From positions 21,739 to 85,738 of the forward strand of contig CALDZP010000001.1 of NCBI GenBank assembly GCA_937944105.1: a stretch of DNA of 64,000 nucleotides, read 5' to 3'. Source of the stretch: an uncultured Ignavibacteria bacterium (GTDB lineage: Bacteria > Bacteroidota > Ignavibacteria > Ch128b). The notes beneath the pieces were generated by a model, which was not told the DNA's origin, ran no database searches, and saw nothing but the letters and a program-made list of their open reading frames with translations. The position numbers were made by a program, and so were the translations under genes. Positions 19,146-29,156 of the stretch are shown in pieces (positions within the stretch are counted from its first letter, which is position 1; each line of letters opens with the position of its first letter).

Positions 19146-20344
19146 TACTTCTTTCTCGTATTCGAATGGTGATACTCGGGAGTAGGTTTGGGTATAACGA
19201 CAAAATCTAAAGATGAGTTGTCATCATCTTTTAATATCATTCTACCATGAGAATAAATTGCTATTCTCTCCATAGATTTTCCAGTATAGAATTGGATACC
19301 TCCCGTTGCACCTCCATCTATTGAATGATTGAGAATTTTATTTTCCAGCCTCGTGGGATCTTTTAGATATTCAACACCATCAAGAATATATCGATAAGGA
19401 ATTAGTATTTGATCACCGAACCACTGAAGAGAATCTACTGGAATTTTTGCTAAAACTATTGCACCCTGTTCACCACCAATTAACCAATCGAATCCGGAAG
19501 GTTGATAAATTTTAATCATATTTGGAACATCGGGATTATCAATATCTGGAGCATCATCTTTATAAAATTCAAACTTCACTTTTGACAAATCAACGCTATT
19601 GGGTGCATTAATTCTGTGATCGATTGCATCTGTTGCACAAACTGCAAACTCTCCTGGACCAAGTGGATAATCACTACCATTTCCAGGAAACATCCAAACA
19701 TTTTTTGAATGAACAAATTCTGGATCATCAACATAATTTTGACCTAAGTAACTACTTGCGTAAACAACTGCAACAATAATACCATCAAGATAAATTACAG
19801 AATCAGACTGATTGAAAACTTCCATGTATTTATCGTGCCAGTAAAGTCCAGCACCAGGTGCACCACAAGCATAAATTTCACTAATCACAATTGGTGATCC
19901 GCCAACAACTACATCCATTGGAATAGTTATCAAACTGGTATCATCCGACCTTAATTCAATTAATTTGATTTTTGTATTTACTAATTTGTGATTTGTAATT
20001 CTAAGACCTGATATCAATTCCATTTCTTCTGGTGTCATAATTCGGACGGCTTTAATTAAATATTTATCAGACAAAATACCTTGAATCTCCACCGTGCCAT
20101 TACTATCAGAAACAAGTTTATATTCAGTACCTAATGAATTTGATCTTAATAAAACTTCTGCTCCTCGTACATAATCATTTCCAAATATTGAACGCATATA
20201 TCCTGAATTATCAACTAATTGGATTCGAAAAGTTTTTGACCTTTCAAAAGAGATAGGTTTCTCTTCAAATTTTACCAGCTCAGAGCAACTCAGAAAAAAT
20301 ATCAAAGGAAAAAATAAAAAGATGCATAACCAAATTTTTTTCAT
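19145..20344 (-). CDS. DUF4876-type outer-membrane lipoprotein
   Basis: 399 aa. The signal peptide ends in a lipobox FFLSC with the lipid Cys at about residue 20. After a carboxypeptidase-regulatory-like first part (RSNSLGTEYKLVSDSNG), the middle holds SPIVISEIYACGAPG and HDKYMEVFNQSD, the pattern I associate with DUF4876, a lamin-tail-like fold. It follows the TonB receptor by one base and overlaps the next gene, the order expected for a surface-exposed partner of a TonB receptor. The ligand is unknown. Confidence 0.7.
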   Translation of the reverse strand: MKKIWLCIFLFFPLIFFLSCSELVKFEEKPISFERSKTFRIQLVDNSGYMRSIFGNDYVRGAEVLLRSNSLGTEYKLVSDSNGTVEIQGILSDKYLIKAVRIMTPEEMELISGLRITNHKLVNTKIKLIELRSDDTSLITIPMDVVVGGSPIVISEIYACGAPGAGLYWHDKYMEVFNQSDSVIYLDGIIVAVVYASSYLGQNYVDDPEFVHSKNVWMFPGNGSDYPLGPGEFAVCATDAIDHRINAPNSVDLSKVKFEFYKDDAPDIDNPDVPNMIKIYQPSGFDWLIGGEQGAIVLAKIPVDSLQWFGDQILIPYRYILDGVEYLKDPTRLENKILNHSIDGGATGGIQFYTGKSMERIAIYSHGRMILKDDDNSSLDFVVIPKPTPEYHHSNTRKK

Positions 20345-20345
20345 T

Positions 20346-23015
20346 TCATAAACCTGTTATTAATTCGAGTCCATAAAATAATTCGGGATTTCTAATTTCA
20401 AATGAGGGTGAAGCAGGTGATCTTCTCTGAATCCGATACAATGGTCTGTTATTTAGAAAATTGTTAACATAAAAAGAAATCGCTCCTCCTTTCCATAATG
20501 ATTTTGTCACTTTTAAGTTCACAAGCCACTTATTAGGGCGATTCTCTTCATTTAATTCATAAGGTTCTACTTTTCTTCTTATCTCAAGATATTTTGGACT
20601 TGTTCTTTCATTTTCAGGGATTAATATCAAATTTCCTTCTTGAGTAAAATAACCAATCGCAAGAGTATCATCATATCCTTTCCTACCATCTATTTCAAAT
20701 AATTTCTGTTGAATATGCAGGGTAATCCACATACCAAGTTCACGAGCTTGAATTTCAAATCTGTAATTAATCAAGAAATCTTTTTCATAAGTTTCATAAG
20801 ATTTGTACATAGGCATAATCTTCATCCCTAAAGAATTAACAAACCTTGGTGATGAAAAATAAACTTCATTTTCTTTGCCTTTTCTGACGAAATGATAAGC
20901 ACCATCCATTCTAATAATTGTATTCACAACCGGTATTTTCACAGTATTAAGTGAGAATTCAATCCCGCTGACACGATTAAATCCATTATTTATATATTGA
21001 TTATATGAATCCAATAAAGTGTCTTTAATTTTTTTTGTTAATTCATTTGGCCAATCAGGGAATGAATGCTTATAAAGAATAGTTGGTTGGTTTATGCTTT
21101 CAAACATTTTTTTTGTGTCATTCGAGAATAAAGTAATTGAAAATCCAAATCCTTTGAATTGTTGATCTAAACTTATTTCATATTTTTTCTGAACATAACC
21201 TTTAATGAATGGATTTGCTTGCTCACGAATGTAAGTTGTAACAAGAGCAAAATTACTATCGGGATATAACGAATTTTTAACTGAAACTGTATCAACTATA
21301 TCAAAGTATGCTTTATTAGCAAAAATCATCCCCATTGGTGGTGATTTGGTTGTTGTTCCATAACCTAAACGTAATTGAGTATTTTTTGAGAGATTAAATG
21401 AGAAATTTACTCTTGGATTGACAAAACTACCATTATAACTTTTTATTAAATCCTTTTTTAGTAATAGACCTTCTAAATTAACACCATATGGTCTAAAAAC
21501 TTCGTAACGCAGGCCAAGTTGAAGGGTAAAAGGTAAAAGTAATTTCCCATTTATTTTATCTTCAAAATAAAAGTTTACGATATTGTATTGTGGGTAATCG
21601 CTATATCGAGTAATTCTTGGTGTGGGTATGGAAAGCGACGGTGGGTAAAATGGGTCAAAAATTAAACCATCACCTTTATTAAAATCATTTCTATAAGTTA
21701 ATCCCAATAATAGAGTATGTAAATATTCACCAATAAAAAATCTTCTCGAATAATTAATATCGGTATAAATATTCCAGACATCTCCTTTTATCCATTTTTT
21801 ACCAAGATAAGAACCAAAAACTATTTTACCCTCTTGAGTTCCTTCTGTTATTCTATCTGTTACAACAATATTATCTCTTGTGACCATTTGTTGTTTGTAA
21901 GAATCTTGTTTAGTATAAGAAATAGAAACATTAGTGCTAACCTTTGAAAGCTCTGAAAAATTTTTTGTGTAGTTTAATGAATATTTAATATTCATATCTC
22001 TATTATACCAGGCTTCTCTTAGAGCATAACCAGGTTTTTCTTTGCTTTCGTCAAAAGTGCGAGTAAAGTATATAAAATTTTTAAATGAATGGTCTTCTCT
22101 TACTGTTTCCATGGAAATTTGTCCAGCTATTCTTGTATATCCATCACCTTCAACTCTAATGTCTCGTTCTGAAGAAGCAACGTTGAAATTACCATTTATA
22201 ATCCAACTACCAAAAGCTTTGCCCCCGCTAATATTCCCCTCATAAAGTCTTGGATTATATTTAAATTTTAATCTTAACGGTTCGGGTTTAATCTTAGTTT
22301 TTACAATAACAATTCCATCAGTGAAATCTCCATATTGAGCTGAGGCAATTCCACGTATAACTTCTACCTCTTCTATGTTTTCAGCAGGTATAGATCTCAA
22401 ATCAATTCCAGAATTTGCGGTAGAATAACCAATTCCAATCTGAAGATTTGCATTGTTTGTAACAGGAATTCCATTCATAACTATTTGAGTTCCCAATGCA
22501 TCTCCTTTTCTAATGGATGCTCTTTCGACATAATTTAATGAAGGATTAGTTGCATCAATTCCTGGAATCATCTTAACAACATCACCAAGACTGGAAGCCT
22601 GGATATGCTCAATTTCACCTGATTTAATTACGGTTTTCGTTTCGGGAGTAAGTGGAATAAATTCTTTTTCAGCAGTTACTTCAATTCCAGCAATTTCAAA
22701 GGTTAATGATTTTAATGTAATGATTAATTGTAAATTTTGATCTGGTTTTAAATTTATTTCCAGAGATTTTTTCTCGAATCCAACATAACTCACTTCCAGA
22801 TTGTATTTCCCTGGTTTTGTAATAAGTTTAAAGTTTCCACGTGAATCAGACGAAGTGCCAATGTTGGTTTCTCTTATAAAAATATTTGCATAGGGTAATG
22901 GTGAATTATTTTCATCTAATATTTTTCCTGAGATAACTGCAAATCCCTTCTGCGAATACAAAAGCAAATTAAATTTGAAAATAAACATTAACAAAGTGAA
23001 TATCGCTCTCTTCAA
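20346..23015 (-). CDS. TonB-dependent outer-membrane receptor
   Basis: 889 aa. Signal peptide, then a carboxypeptidase-D regulatory-like domain (ISGKILDENNSPLPYANIFI to about residue 115), a plug domain with SIRKGDALGTQIVMNGIPV and IEEVEVIRGIASAQYG, and a long C-terminal barrel. Plug and barrel are complete. It takes up a large ligand using inner-membrane energy through TonB/ExbBD, which are not in this window. First gene of a five-gene operon with promoter at 23053-23084. The substrate cannot be deduced; a Fur-like site further upstream hints at iron, weakly. Confidence 0.88.
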   Translation of the reverse strand: MKRAIFTLLMFIFKFNLLLYSQKGFAVISGKILDENNSPLPYANIFIRETNIGTSSDSRGNFKLITKPGKYNLEVSYVGFEKKSLEINLKPDQNLQLIITLKSLTFEIAGIEVTAEKEFIPLTPETKTVIKSGEIEHIQASSLGDVVKMIPGIDATNPSLNYVERASIRKGDALGTQIVMNGIPVTNNANLQIGIGYSTANSGIDLRSIPAENIEEVEVIRGIASAQYGDFTDGIVIVKTKIKPEPLRLKFKYNPRLYEGNISGGKAFGSWIINGNFNVASSERDIRVEGDGYTRIAGQISMETVREDHSFKNFIYFTRTFDESKEKPGYALREAWYNRDMNIKYSLNYTKNFSELSKVSTNVSISYTKQDSYKQQMVTRDNIVVTDRITEGTQEGKIVFGSYLGKKWIKGDVWNIYTDINYSRRFFIGEYLHTLLLGLTYRNDFNKGDGLIFDPFYPPSLSIPTPRITRYSDYPQYNIVNFYFEDKINGKLLLPFTLQLGLRYEVFRPYGVNLEGLLLKKDLIKSYNGSFVNPRVNFSFNLSKNTQLRLGYGTTTKSPPMGMIFANKAYFDIVDTVSVKNSLYPDSNFALVTTYIREQANPFIKGYVQKKYEISLDQQFKGFGFSITLFSNDTKKMFESINQPTILYKHSFPDWPNELTKKIKDTLLDSYNQYINNGFNRVSGIEFSLNTVKIPVVNTIIRMDGAYHFVRKGKENEVYFSSPRFVNSLGMKIMPMYKSYETYEKDFLINYRFEIQARELGMWITLHIQQKLFEIDGRKGYDDTLAIGYFTQEGNLILIPENERTSPKYLEIRRKVEPYELNEENRPNKWLVNLKVTKSLWKGGAISFYVNNFLNNRPLYRIQRRSPASPSFEIRNPELFYGLELITGL

Positions 23016-23052
23016 ATTTATCCTCGTTGTGGATTATCAATAACGATGCTAA

Positions 23053-23084
23053 GCAAATATAAGTTGAAATGTTCCTTTTATCAA
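23053..23084 (-). promoter_or_regulatory. Promoter of the TonB-receptor operon
   Basis: On the minus strand TTG (23084-23082), 20-nt spacer, TATATTTGC (23061-23053). The predicted start near 23047 leaves a leader of about 32 nt. An inverted repeat AATTCA-N6-TGAATT at 23083-23100 touches the -33 element and could be an operator. Confidence 0.55.
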
Positions 23085-23100
23085 TTCATAATTGTGAATT

Positions 23101-23415
23101 ATTATAAAATACAGTCCTATGTTTAATACAATTTTTCATTAATCTACAAATGATGATTATTAATATTGATTAATAGAAACTCCCTAACCACAAAAAACTT
23201 TGTTAGTATAATCTTCTATTTGATATGGAACAACTTTATATATAAAAACATGCAAAATTAATTGTCATACTCGCATGGGAAATTTCCGCTTAAAAAAAGC
23301 CCGCTTTGATTCGACTTTGAAAAGTTTGTAAGAAAGGTATGTGAATAATTATTACATCACTTTGTTTGTAATGACAATCATTATTAATAATTTTATTCAA
23401 GTCAATTTTAGAAAA
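23101..23415. other. Intergenic stretch between the TonB operon and queE
   Basis: About 315 bp with no gene. The one notable site is TGTAATGACAATCATTATT at 23367-23385, which matches 15 of 19 positions of the classical Fur box and has the inverted arms AATGA and TCATT. It is about 350 bp before the TonB start, far for a simple operator. No clear terminator for queE was seen. Confidence 0.4.
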
Positions 23416-24054
23416 TTACACACCTCTTTTTTCAGGTTCCCAAATGTATTTATGCATTTGCATTTGAAATCTTACTGGTAAATTATCTTCGAGTATCCAA
23501 TTTACAAGATCAAGATTTGGTAATTCTCCAAAAACACAACCCATTAAAATTTTACATTTATTTTTCAAATTATATTCTTCAATAATTTTTTTTGCCCACT
23601 CATAATCTTCACGATTACCAATTACAAATTTTACTTCATCATTCGATTTCAGGTAATCGAGATTTGAATACAGGTTTTTTTTCATCATTTTTGATGAAGG
23701 GGTTTTTAAATCCATTATGATAGTAACTCTATTATCAACATCTTTAATTGATATGCTACCACTTGTTTCTAGTAAAACTTTAAAGCCTTCATCACAAAGG
23801 GTCTTTAATAAATCAAAAGATTCTTTCTGAAATAATGGTTCACCACCAGTTACTTCAACAAGATTACAATTGTATTTTTTTACTTCGTCAATTATTTCTT
23901 CAATTGTCATATCTTTACCTTCATAAAAAGCATATTCTGTATCACAATAGGAACATCTTAAATTACAATATGTCAACCTGACAAAAACACAAGGTAAGCC
24001 AGCAAAAGAAGATTCACCCTGAATACTATAAAATATTTCGTTAACTTTTAACAT
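23416..24054 (-). CDS. queE: 7-carboxy-7-deazaguanine synthase (radical SAM)
   Basis: 212 aa. Catalyses the ring contraction to 7-carboxy-7-deazaguanine in queuosine biosynthesis. Cluster-binding CxxxCxxC is Cys30, Cys34, Cys37 in YCNLRCSYCDTEYAF. The N-terminal IFYSIQGESSFAG and VEVTGGEPLFQ (SAM-binding GGE) are typical QueE. It ends in a short QMQMHKYIWEPEKRGV-type tail, also typical. It lies 35 bp after a histidine kinase gene on the same strand, with no functional link evident. Other queuosine genes are not in the window. Confidence 0.94.
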   Translation of the reverse strand: MLKVNEIFYSIQGESSFAGLPCVFVRLTYCNLRCSYCDTEYAFYEGKDMTIEEIIDEVKKYNCNLVEVTGGEPLFQKESFDLLKTLCDEGFKVLLETSGSISIKDVDNRVTIIMDLKTPSSKMMKKNLYSNLDYLKSNDEVKFVIGNREDYEWAKKIIEEYNLKNKCKILMGCVFGELPNLDLVNWILEDNLPVRFQMQMHKYIWEPEKRGV

Positions 24055-24089
24055 TCTTAGTCCTTTACCATTAAAAATTCTGAATCCTT

Positions 24090-25520
24090 TTATGCAATCT
24101 TTAAATCAAAATAAAATTTTGTTCCAATTCCTTTTTTACTTTCGACAAAAATTTTACTTCCGTGAGCTTCAACAAGATGTTTCACTATAGAAAGACCCAG
24201 TCCAGTACCTCCGGATTCCCTTGATCTTTCTTTATTAACCCGATAAAACCTTTCAAAAATTCTTGGCAAATCTTCCTCAGGAATACCAATGCCGTTATCT
24301 TCTACAAAAATTCGAACTGTTGAATTCATCTTTTTATAATAAATTTTGACCTGAGTTTTATCTGGATTATGTCTGATTGCATTTTCAATTAAATTAAAAA
24401 GTATTTGTTGTAATCTTTCTTTATCAGCCCAGACAAGTTCTTTAAGTTCATCATCTTTTTGAAATATGATATCAGTCTCTTTTTGCTCCGCTAATAATTT
24501 TATGTCTTCAATTACTTTATCTATAATATCATTTAGATTTAAAAATCTAAAACTCAATCGAAGTTGCTTTGCTTCGATTTGTGAAATATCAATAAGATCT
24601 CTCAACAAAAGGTTAAGCCTTTCAAGATGTTCGTATGCTTTCTTAAGATATTTAATGTTAATCTCAGGATCATTAACGCCACCATCAATTAAAGTTTCGA
24701 GATATGTTTGAATAGCAAAAATTGGTGTACGAAGTTCGTGGGATACATTACCAAGAAATTCTGATCTATACTTTTCAAGTTTTTTCAATTCATTAAAGTC
24801 AGATTCTATTTTATGCATTAATCCATTAATTGATTCGATTAAAAATTTAAATTCTTCACTACCTTGTAATTGAATCTTCTGTGGTATTCCAGTTTTTGAA
24901 TACTCTTTTAGTGCTTCAACTATTTTATTAATTGGATTGGTAACTTTAGAAGTGAAATATCTTATTGCAAATAAACCACCGAGAAAAATTAAAAGGCTAT
25001 AAAATACAATTCTGAATCGTATGTCAGCTGCAAATCTTTCAATAGAATTGATATTTGATGCAATTGTGATGTAGTTTATTGATGTTTTATTATTACCAAT
25101 AAGTATAGAAACATTTTTAGTAACAAAGATAAATTTGTCACCTGTTACTTTATTTTCTTTAAACTCATAGTTAAACTTTCCAATACTTTTAGTTCTTAAT
25201 GAATGAATATCCTTATCACTATCCACAATCTTTTCATTGAAATCATATAAAGCTTTTTTATTTATGTCAAGGAGAATGATTCGATAATTTAATTGACTTG
25301 AAAGTTTATTTAAGTAATCAATCTGGTTACCGAATTTTTCTAAATCTGTATTTAATAAGCTGAATTCTATTATATTAATTTCATTTTTGATTTCGTTTAT
25401 TAATTGCTCCCTCAATTGATTGACAACAACAAAATTAAATGTTAGAATAAGCAGAAGAACGATTATCGCTTCAATCAAAAGAAAGCTAAAAATTATTTTG
25501 GAGCGTAAAGTTTTAAGCAT
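24090..25520 (-). CDS. Membrane sensor histidine kinase, PhoR-like
   Basis: 476 aa. Two transmembrane segments (about 10-33 and 171-187) enclose a periplasmic domain, followed by a HAMP-like linker. H-box FLGNVSHELRTPIF with phospho-His261, N-box LFNLIENAIRHN, G1 DNGIGIP, F-box IFERFYRV and G2 GGTGLGLSIVKHL are all intact, so it is a complete kinase. The start overlaps the response regulator stop by 8 bp. The layout resembles PhoR/ResE kinases; the signal is unknown. It is expected to phosphorylate the adjacent OmpR/PhoB-type regulator. Confidence 0.93.
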   Translation of the reverse strand: MLKTLRSKIIFSFLLIEAIIVLLLILTFNFVVVNQLREQLINEIKNEINIIEFSLLNTDLEKFGNQIDYLNKLSSQLNYRIILLDINKKALYDFNEKIVDSDKDIHSLRTKSIGKFNYEFKENKVTGDKFIFVTKNVSILIGNNKTSINYITIASNINSIERFAADIRFRIVFYSLLIFLGGLFAIRYFTSKVTNPINKIVEALKEYSKTGIPQKIQLQGSEEFKFLIESINGLMHKIESDFNELKKLEKYRSEFLGNVSHELRTPIFAIQTYLETLIDGGVNDPEINIKYLKKAYEHLERLNLLLRDLIDISQIEAKQLRLSFRFLNLNDIIDKVIEDIKLLAEQKETDIIFQKDDELKELVWADKERLQQILFNLIENAIRHNPDKTQVKIYYKKMNSTVRIFVEDNGIGIPEEDLPRIFERFYRVNKERSRESGGTGLGLSIVKHLVEAHGSKIFVESKKGIGTKFYFDLKIA

Positions 25521-26202
25521 CTTCTTTTCTCAATCTATAACCAACACCTTTTACTGTTTCGATTAAATCAGAATGTTTACCAAGTTTTTCTCTAATTTTT
25601 CTAATGTGAACATCAATTGTTCTTTGAGTTACAACCACATCATTTCCCCAAATGCTTTCAAGCAACTGTTCTCTTCTGACAATTTTACCACTATTTTTTG
25701 CAAGATAGACAAATGTCTCAAATTCTTTTTTCGGCAGTGGAATTCTTTGATTTTCAATTTCAATTTCATAATTGTCAAGGTCAATTTTAATTTTACCTAC
25801 TTCTAATACATTTTTAGAGCTTACTTGTTCCTTTCTCCTTAAGACAGAATTAATTCGAGCGAGTAATTTTTTAATACTTATTGGTTTTGAAATATAATCA
25901 TCCGCACCCGACTCAAGACCTTTAATCTCATCAATCTCTGAATTTTTGGCTGTTAAGAATATTATTGAAATACCTGCAGTATCAGGATTTTCTTTTAATC
26001 TTCTGCAAACTTCAATACCATCCATATATGGCATCATTACATCAAGTAAAACTAAATCTATATCTGAATTTATTTTGTTCAAAGCTTCCTGTCCATTGTA
26101 AGCTGTTGTTACAATGAAACCTTCTTTCAATAAATTGTAACTTAAAGCATCAACTATATCTTTCTCATCATCGCACACAAGAATTTTATATTTTTTCGTC
26201 AT
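25513..26202 (-). CDS. Response regulator, OmpR/PhoB family
   Basis: 229 aa from ATG 26202 (GGGAG eleven bases upstream). A GTG at 26214 that overlaps the preceding stop is the alternative. Receiver domain with DDE at 11-13, phospho-Asp54 in LLDVMMP and Lys in YISKP. The C-terminal winged helix has LPKKEFETFVYLAKNSGKIV, RTIDVHIRKIREKLG and TVKGVGYRL. It follows the large propeller gene and precedes the kinase in one transcript. The TTGTTAA direct repeats at 29157-29205 have the 7-4-7 layout that PhoB/OmpR regulators bind, so autoregulation of the whole operon is likely but inferred. Confidence 0.94.
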   Translation of the reverse strand: MTKKYKILVCDDEKDIVDALSYNLLKEGFIVTTAYNGQEALNKINSDIDLVLLDVMMPYMDGIEVCRRLKENPDTAGISIIFLTAKNSEIDEIKGLESGADDYISKPISIKKLLARINSVLRRKEQVSSKNVLEVGKIKIDLDNYEIEIENQRIPLPKKEFETFVYLAKNSGKIVRREQLLESIWGNDVVVTQRTIDVHIRKIREKLGKHSDLIETVKGVGYRLRKEDA

Positions 26203-26210
26203 TAGTTTTA

Positions 26211-29126
26211 TCACTCCCGATTATTTTTCTCTTCCTTTCTTTCTACAATTTCAAAATATTTTTCAAATTTTTCTTTTCCGTCTTTAATCTCAACTAAATA
26301 TTTCCCGGAAAACAAATAATAATTTCCATCAGCCTTCTTTTCAATTTCAATTCCTGATTTTGATTTCTGTTTATCTCCCTGCAGTAATTTGCTCAAAGAG
26401 AGGGAATCGGTAATTAAGTTATATATAAAGTAATTTAATCCTTTATCAAGAGAAATTACCTTTTCATAAAGAGTCAAACCTTTTTCTGATTTTACTTTTA
26501 ATTCCACCAATTTGTCTTCATTTGAATAGATAGGGATTTTCAATTCTGGAATTAAATAATCTCCCCATGTGTAAGTTTTATCTCCCCACTTTTTATTAAA
26601 ATTAATCTTTTGAATATCAAAAATGTGAATCCGCTTTGTCATTATTTCTGAATTTAATTGCTGCAATTGTTTAACATCCCCTTTATATATCGATCGCCCG
26701 TGAGTTGCAACTATAATTTCAGAATCTCTCGGATGAACAACCAGATCATGGACAGGTGCGAAAGGAAAATTTTTTGAAATGTGATAAAAAGTAGTTCCTC
26801 CATCAATGGATGCATAAATTCCATGATCAGTTCCCACATAAATTAAATATGAATTCACTGGATCTTCCACAACAACATTAACTGGTTCATAAGGTAAATT
26901 TACACCTATTTTATTCCAGGTTTTTCCATAATCAGTCGATTTATATAATAAAGATTCAAAATTATCCCACCGATAACCATTCAGTGCAACATAAACTGTT
27001 GCAGTGTCAAATTTAGAAGCAACTATTCGACTGACCCAGAAATTTTGCGGTAGTGAATCCGATATTCTTTCCCAGTGATTTCCTCCATCTTTCGTAACAT
27101 AAATTAATCCGTCATCGCTTCCAGTATAAATCAAACCAAATTTTAATGGTGATTCTGATATCGTTGTAATTGTACCATAAGGAACATCTCCAGCTTTACC
27201 ACCTTTTGTTAAATCTGGAGAAATAGGTTGGAAAGTATCCCCTTTATCCATTGAACGATAAAGGCGATTAGCTCCAAAATAAACTATATCCTGATTATGT
27301 TTTGAAAGAATTATTGGTGTGTTCCAGTTAAATCTCAGTGGTTTTTCACCCAGATCATGTTTTGGTTTAATTGGAATTTTTTTACCAGTCAATCGATTAA
27401 TTCTGAAATAATTTCCAAATTGATATCCAGCATAAATAGTTACATTATCTCTTAAATCCACTTCTATTTGCATACCATCACCACCGAGTAAATTTTTATA
27501 GGGATATTCCCCTGTTTGATACCATTGATAACTAAACTTGTAATTCGATGGACCATACCAAACACCATTATCTTGTAAACCCCCATAAACATTATATGGT
27601 TTTTCATAATCAATTTCTATTGAATAAAATTGACCAACTGGTGGAGTGTTTGCTTTGAAGTAAGTTTCTCCATTATCGTAAGAAATATTAATTCCTCCAT
27701 CGTTTGCAATTATAATATGACCTCTACGTGAAGGATTAACATAAATTGCATGATGATCAACATGAACATTTTCTTTATCAATTGATTTAAAATTCTGTCC
27801 TCCATCAGTTGAAATTAGAATTGGTACACCGAGTATATATATCAGATTTTCATCGTAAGGCGAAACCTCGATAGCCCCAAAATAATAGCCATAGGAATAA
27901 TAAAAATCGTCGATATAATCTTTGTTCATTTTAATCCAATTTATTCCACCATCGGTCGATTTATAAACTTCAGCACCAATAACATCCTTGTCAAACAAAC
28001 TTCTATTAGCATCTTCAACATAATCAACAAGTGTTTTTGTAGTTATTTTATTTGATTTAACCAAAAACAAAATAGTATCCACTGAATATTTTTTAGGGAA
28101 ATTATATTCTTCCAGATATGATTTGATTAATTCTTTATCCAATTTAAGAAATTCTTCATTTGTCATCATTAACAAATTATCTTTGGTTAGTTTTTTCTCT
28201 TTCAATTCTTTCTTTGGCCGTTCAAATTGATTATCAAGTAATGCATAAATTATTTCAGGATTTTTTTGATAGATAGAAAGTCCAATTCTACCAACCCCTT
28301 CACCAACCGGGAATCCACTCTCTTTTGACGAAATTAAAAACCATGATTCACCTCCATCGGTACTCTTATAAATTCCAGAGGTTGATCCAGCTTCTTCAAA
28401 ATTCCACGCTCTCCTTGTTCTATACCACATTGCAGCATAAAGAACATCAGGATTAGAATTAACAATTTCTAAATCAATGCAACCTGTATTTTCATCTATG
28501 TAAAGAACCTTTCTCCATGTTTCACCCCCATCGGTTGTTTTGAAAACACCTCTTTCCACATTTGGTGAATAGAGATGACCAACAGCTGCAACAAAGACTA
28601 TATCGGGATTTTCTGGATGAATAATTACTTTACCAATATGATGAGATTCTTCTAATCCTTTATGTTGAAATGTTTTTCCACCATCTGTTGATTTGAAAAC
28701 TCCAAAACCAGAGTAAGAAGATCTGCTTGAATTGCTTTCACCAGTACCTATCCAGATTATTTCTCCATTTTTCCAATCAACAGCAATGTCTCCAATAGTC
28801 ATTACAATTTGTTGATCAAAAATTGGAGTAAAAGATATTCCATTATTTGTTGTTTTCCAGACACCACCCGAGGCATAGGCAACATAAAAATGAGTAGGAT
28901 CAAAAGGAGATACATCAATATCAACAGCTCTACCACTCATAATTGTTGGACCAATATTTTCAAGTTTAATATTCTTAAATGGAGATTCTTCCATATTTTT
29001 TAATTTTTCCTGATAGCCTTTTAATCTAACCGAAGAAGGAGTTACTTCAGGATAATTTTCTTCTGTAACTTGAGTGTAAAGTTTAATGGTAAATGAAATG
29101 TAGATTATAAGAAATATAAATTTCAT
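26211..29126 (-). CDS. Very large secreted BNR/VPS10-like propeller protein
   Basis: 971 aa with a signal peptide (about 19 residues, ending LYTQ). About eleven Asp-box motifs (STDGGKTF, TTDGGETW, STDGGESW, TKDGGNHW and others) along residues 90-800, consistent with two large propellers as in sortilin/VPS10-like bacterial proteins. Conserved family segments include the N-terminal MSGRAVDIDVSPFDPTHFYV and IGTGESNSSRSSYSG. A charged coiled stretch of about 90 residues lies near residue 310-400. There is no T9SS tail; the C-terminus is a basic and acidic strand-rich domain. It is the first gene of the operon with the two-component pair, so the pair may control it. Such proteins are sometimes annotated as glycosyl hydrolases, but I see no catalytic motif. 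Confidence 0.82.
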   Translation of the reverse strand: MKFIFLIIYISFTIKLYTQVTEENYPEVTPSSVRLKGYQEKLKNMEESPFKNIKLENIGPTIMSGRAVDIDVSPFDPTHFYVAYASGGVWKTTNNGISFTPIFDQQIVMTIGDIAVDWKNGEIIWIGTGESNSSRSSYSGFGVFKSTDGGKTFQHKGLEESHHIGKVIIHPENPDIVFVAAVGHLYSPNVERGVFKTTDGGETWRKVLYIDENTGCIDLEIVNSNPDVLYAAMWYRTRRAWNFEEAGSTSGIYKSTDGGESWFLISSKESGFPVGEGVGRIGLSIYQKNPEIIYALLDNQFERPKKELKEKKLTKDNLLMMTNEEFLKLDKELIKSYLEEYNFPKKYSVDTILFLVKSNKITTKTLVDYVEDANRSLFDKDVIGAEVYKSTDGGINWIKMNKDYIDDFYYSYGYYFGAIEVSPYDENLIYILGVPILISTDGGQNFKSIDKENVHVDHHAIYVNPSRRGHIIIANDGGINISYDNGETYFKANTPPVGQFYSIEIDYEKPYNVYGGLQDNGVWYGPSNYKFSYQWYQTGEYPYKNLLGGDGMQIEVDLRDNVTIYAGYQFGNYFRINRLTGKKIPIKPKHDLGEKPLRFNWNTPIILSKHNQDIVYFGANRLYRSMDKGDTFQPISPDLTKGGKAGDVPYGTITTISESPLKFGLIYTGSDDGLIYVTKDGGNHWERISDSLPQNFWVSRIVASKFDTATVYVALNGYRWDNFESLLYKSTDYGKTWNKIGVNLPYEPVNVVVEDPVNSYLIYVGTDHGIYASIDGGTTFYHISKNFPFAPVHDLVVHPRDSEIIVATHGRSIYKGDVKQLQQLNSEIMTKRIHIFDIQKINFNKKWGDKTYTWGDYLIPELKIPIYSNEDKLVELKVKSEKGLTLYEKVISLDKGLNYFIYNLITDSLSLSKLLQGDKQKSKSGIEIEKKADGNYYLFSGKYLVEIKDGKEKFEKYFEIVERKEEKNNRE

Positions 29127-29156
29127 GATAATAACCTCAAACTATAAAGCTTATAT

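Noticed and set aside
26211..29126. T9SS tail on the largest propeller protein
   Set aside because: The C-terminus is a charged domain ending in EEKNNRE, without the QNYPNPFN motif.
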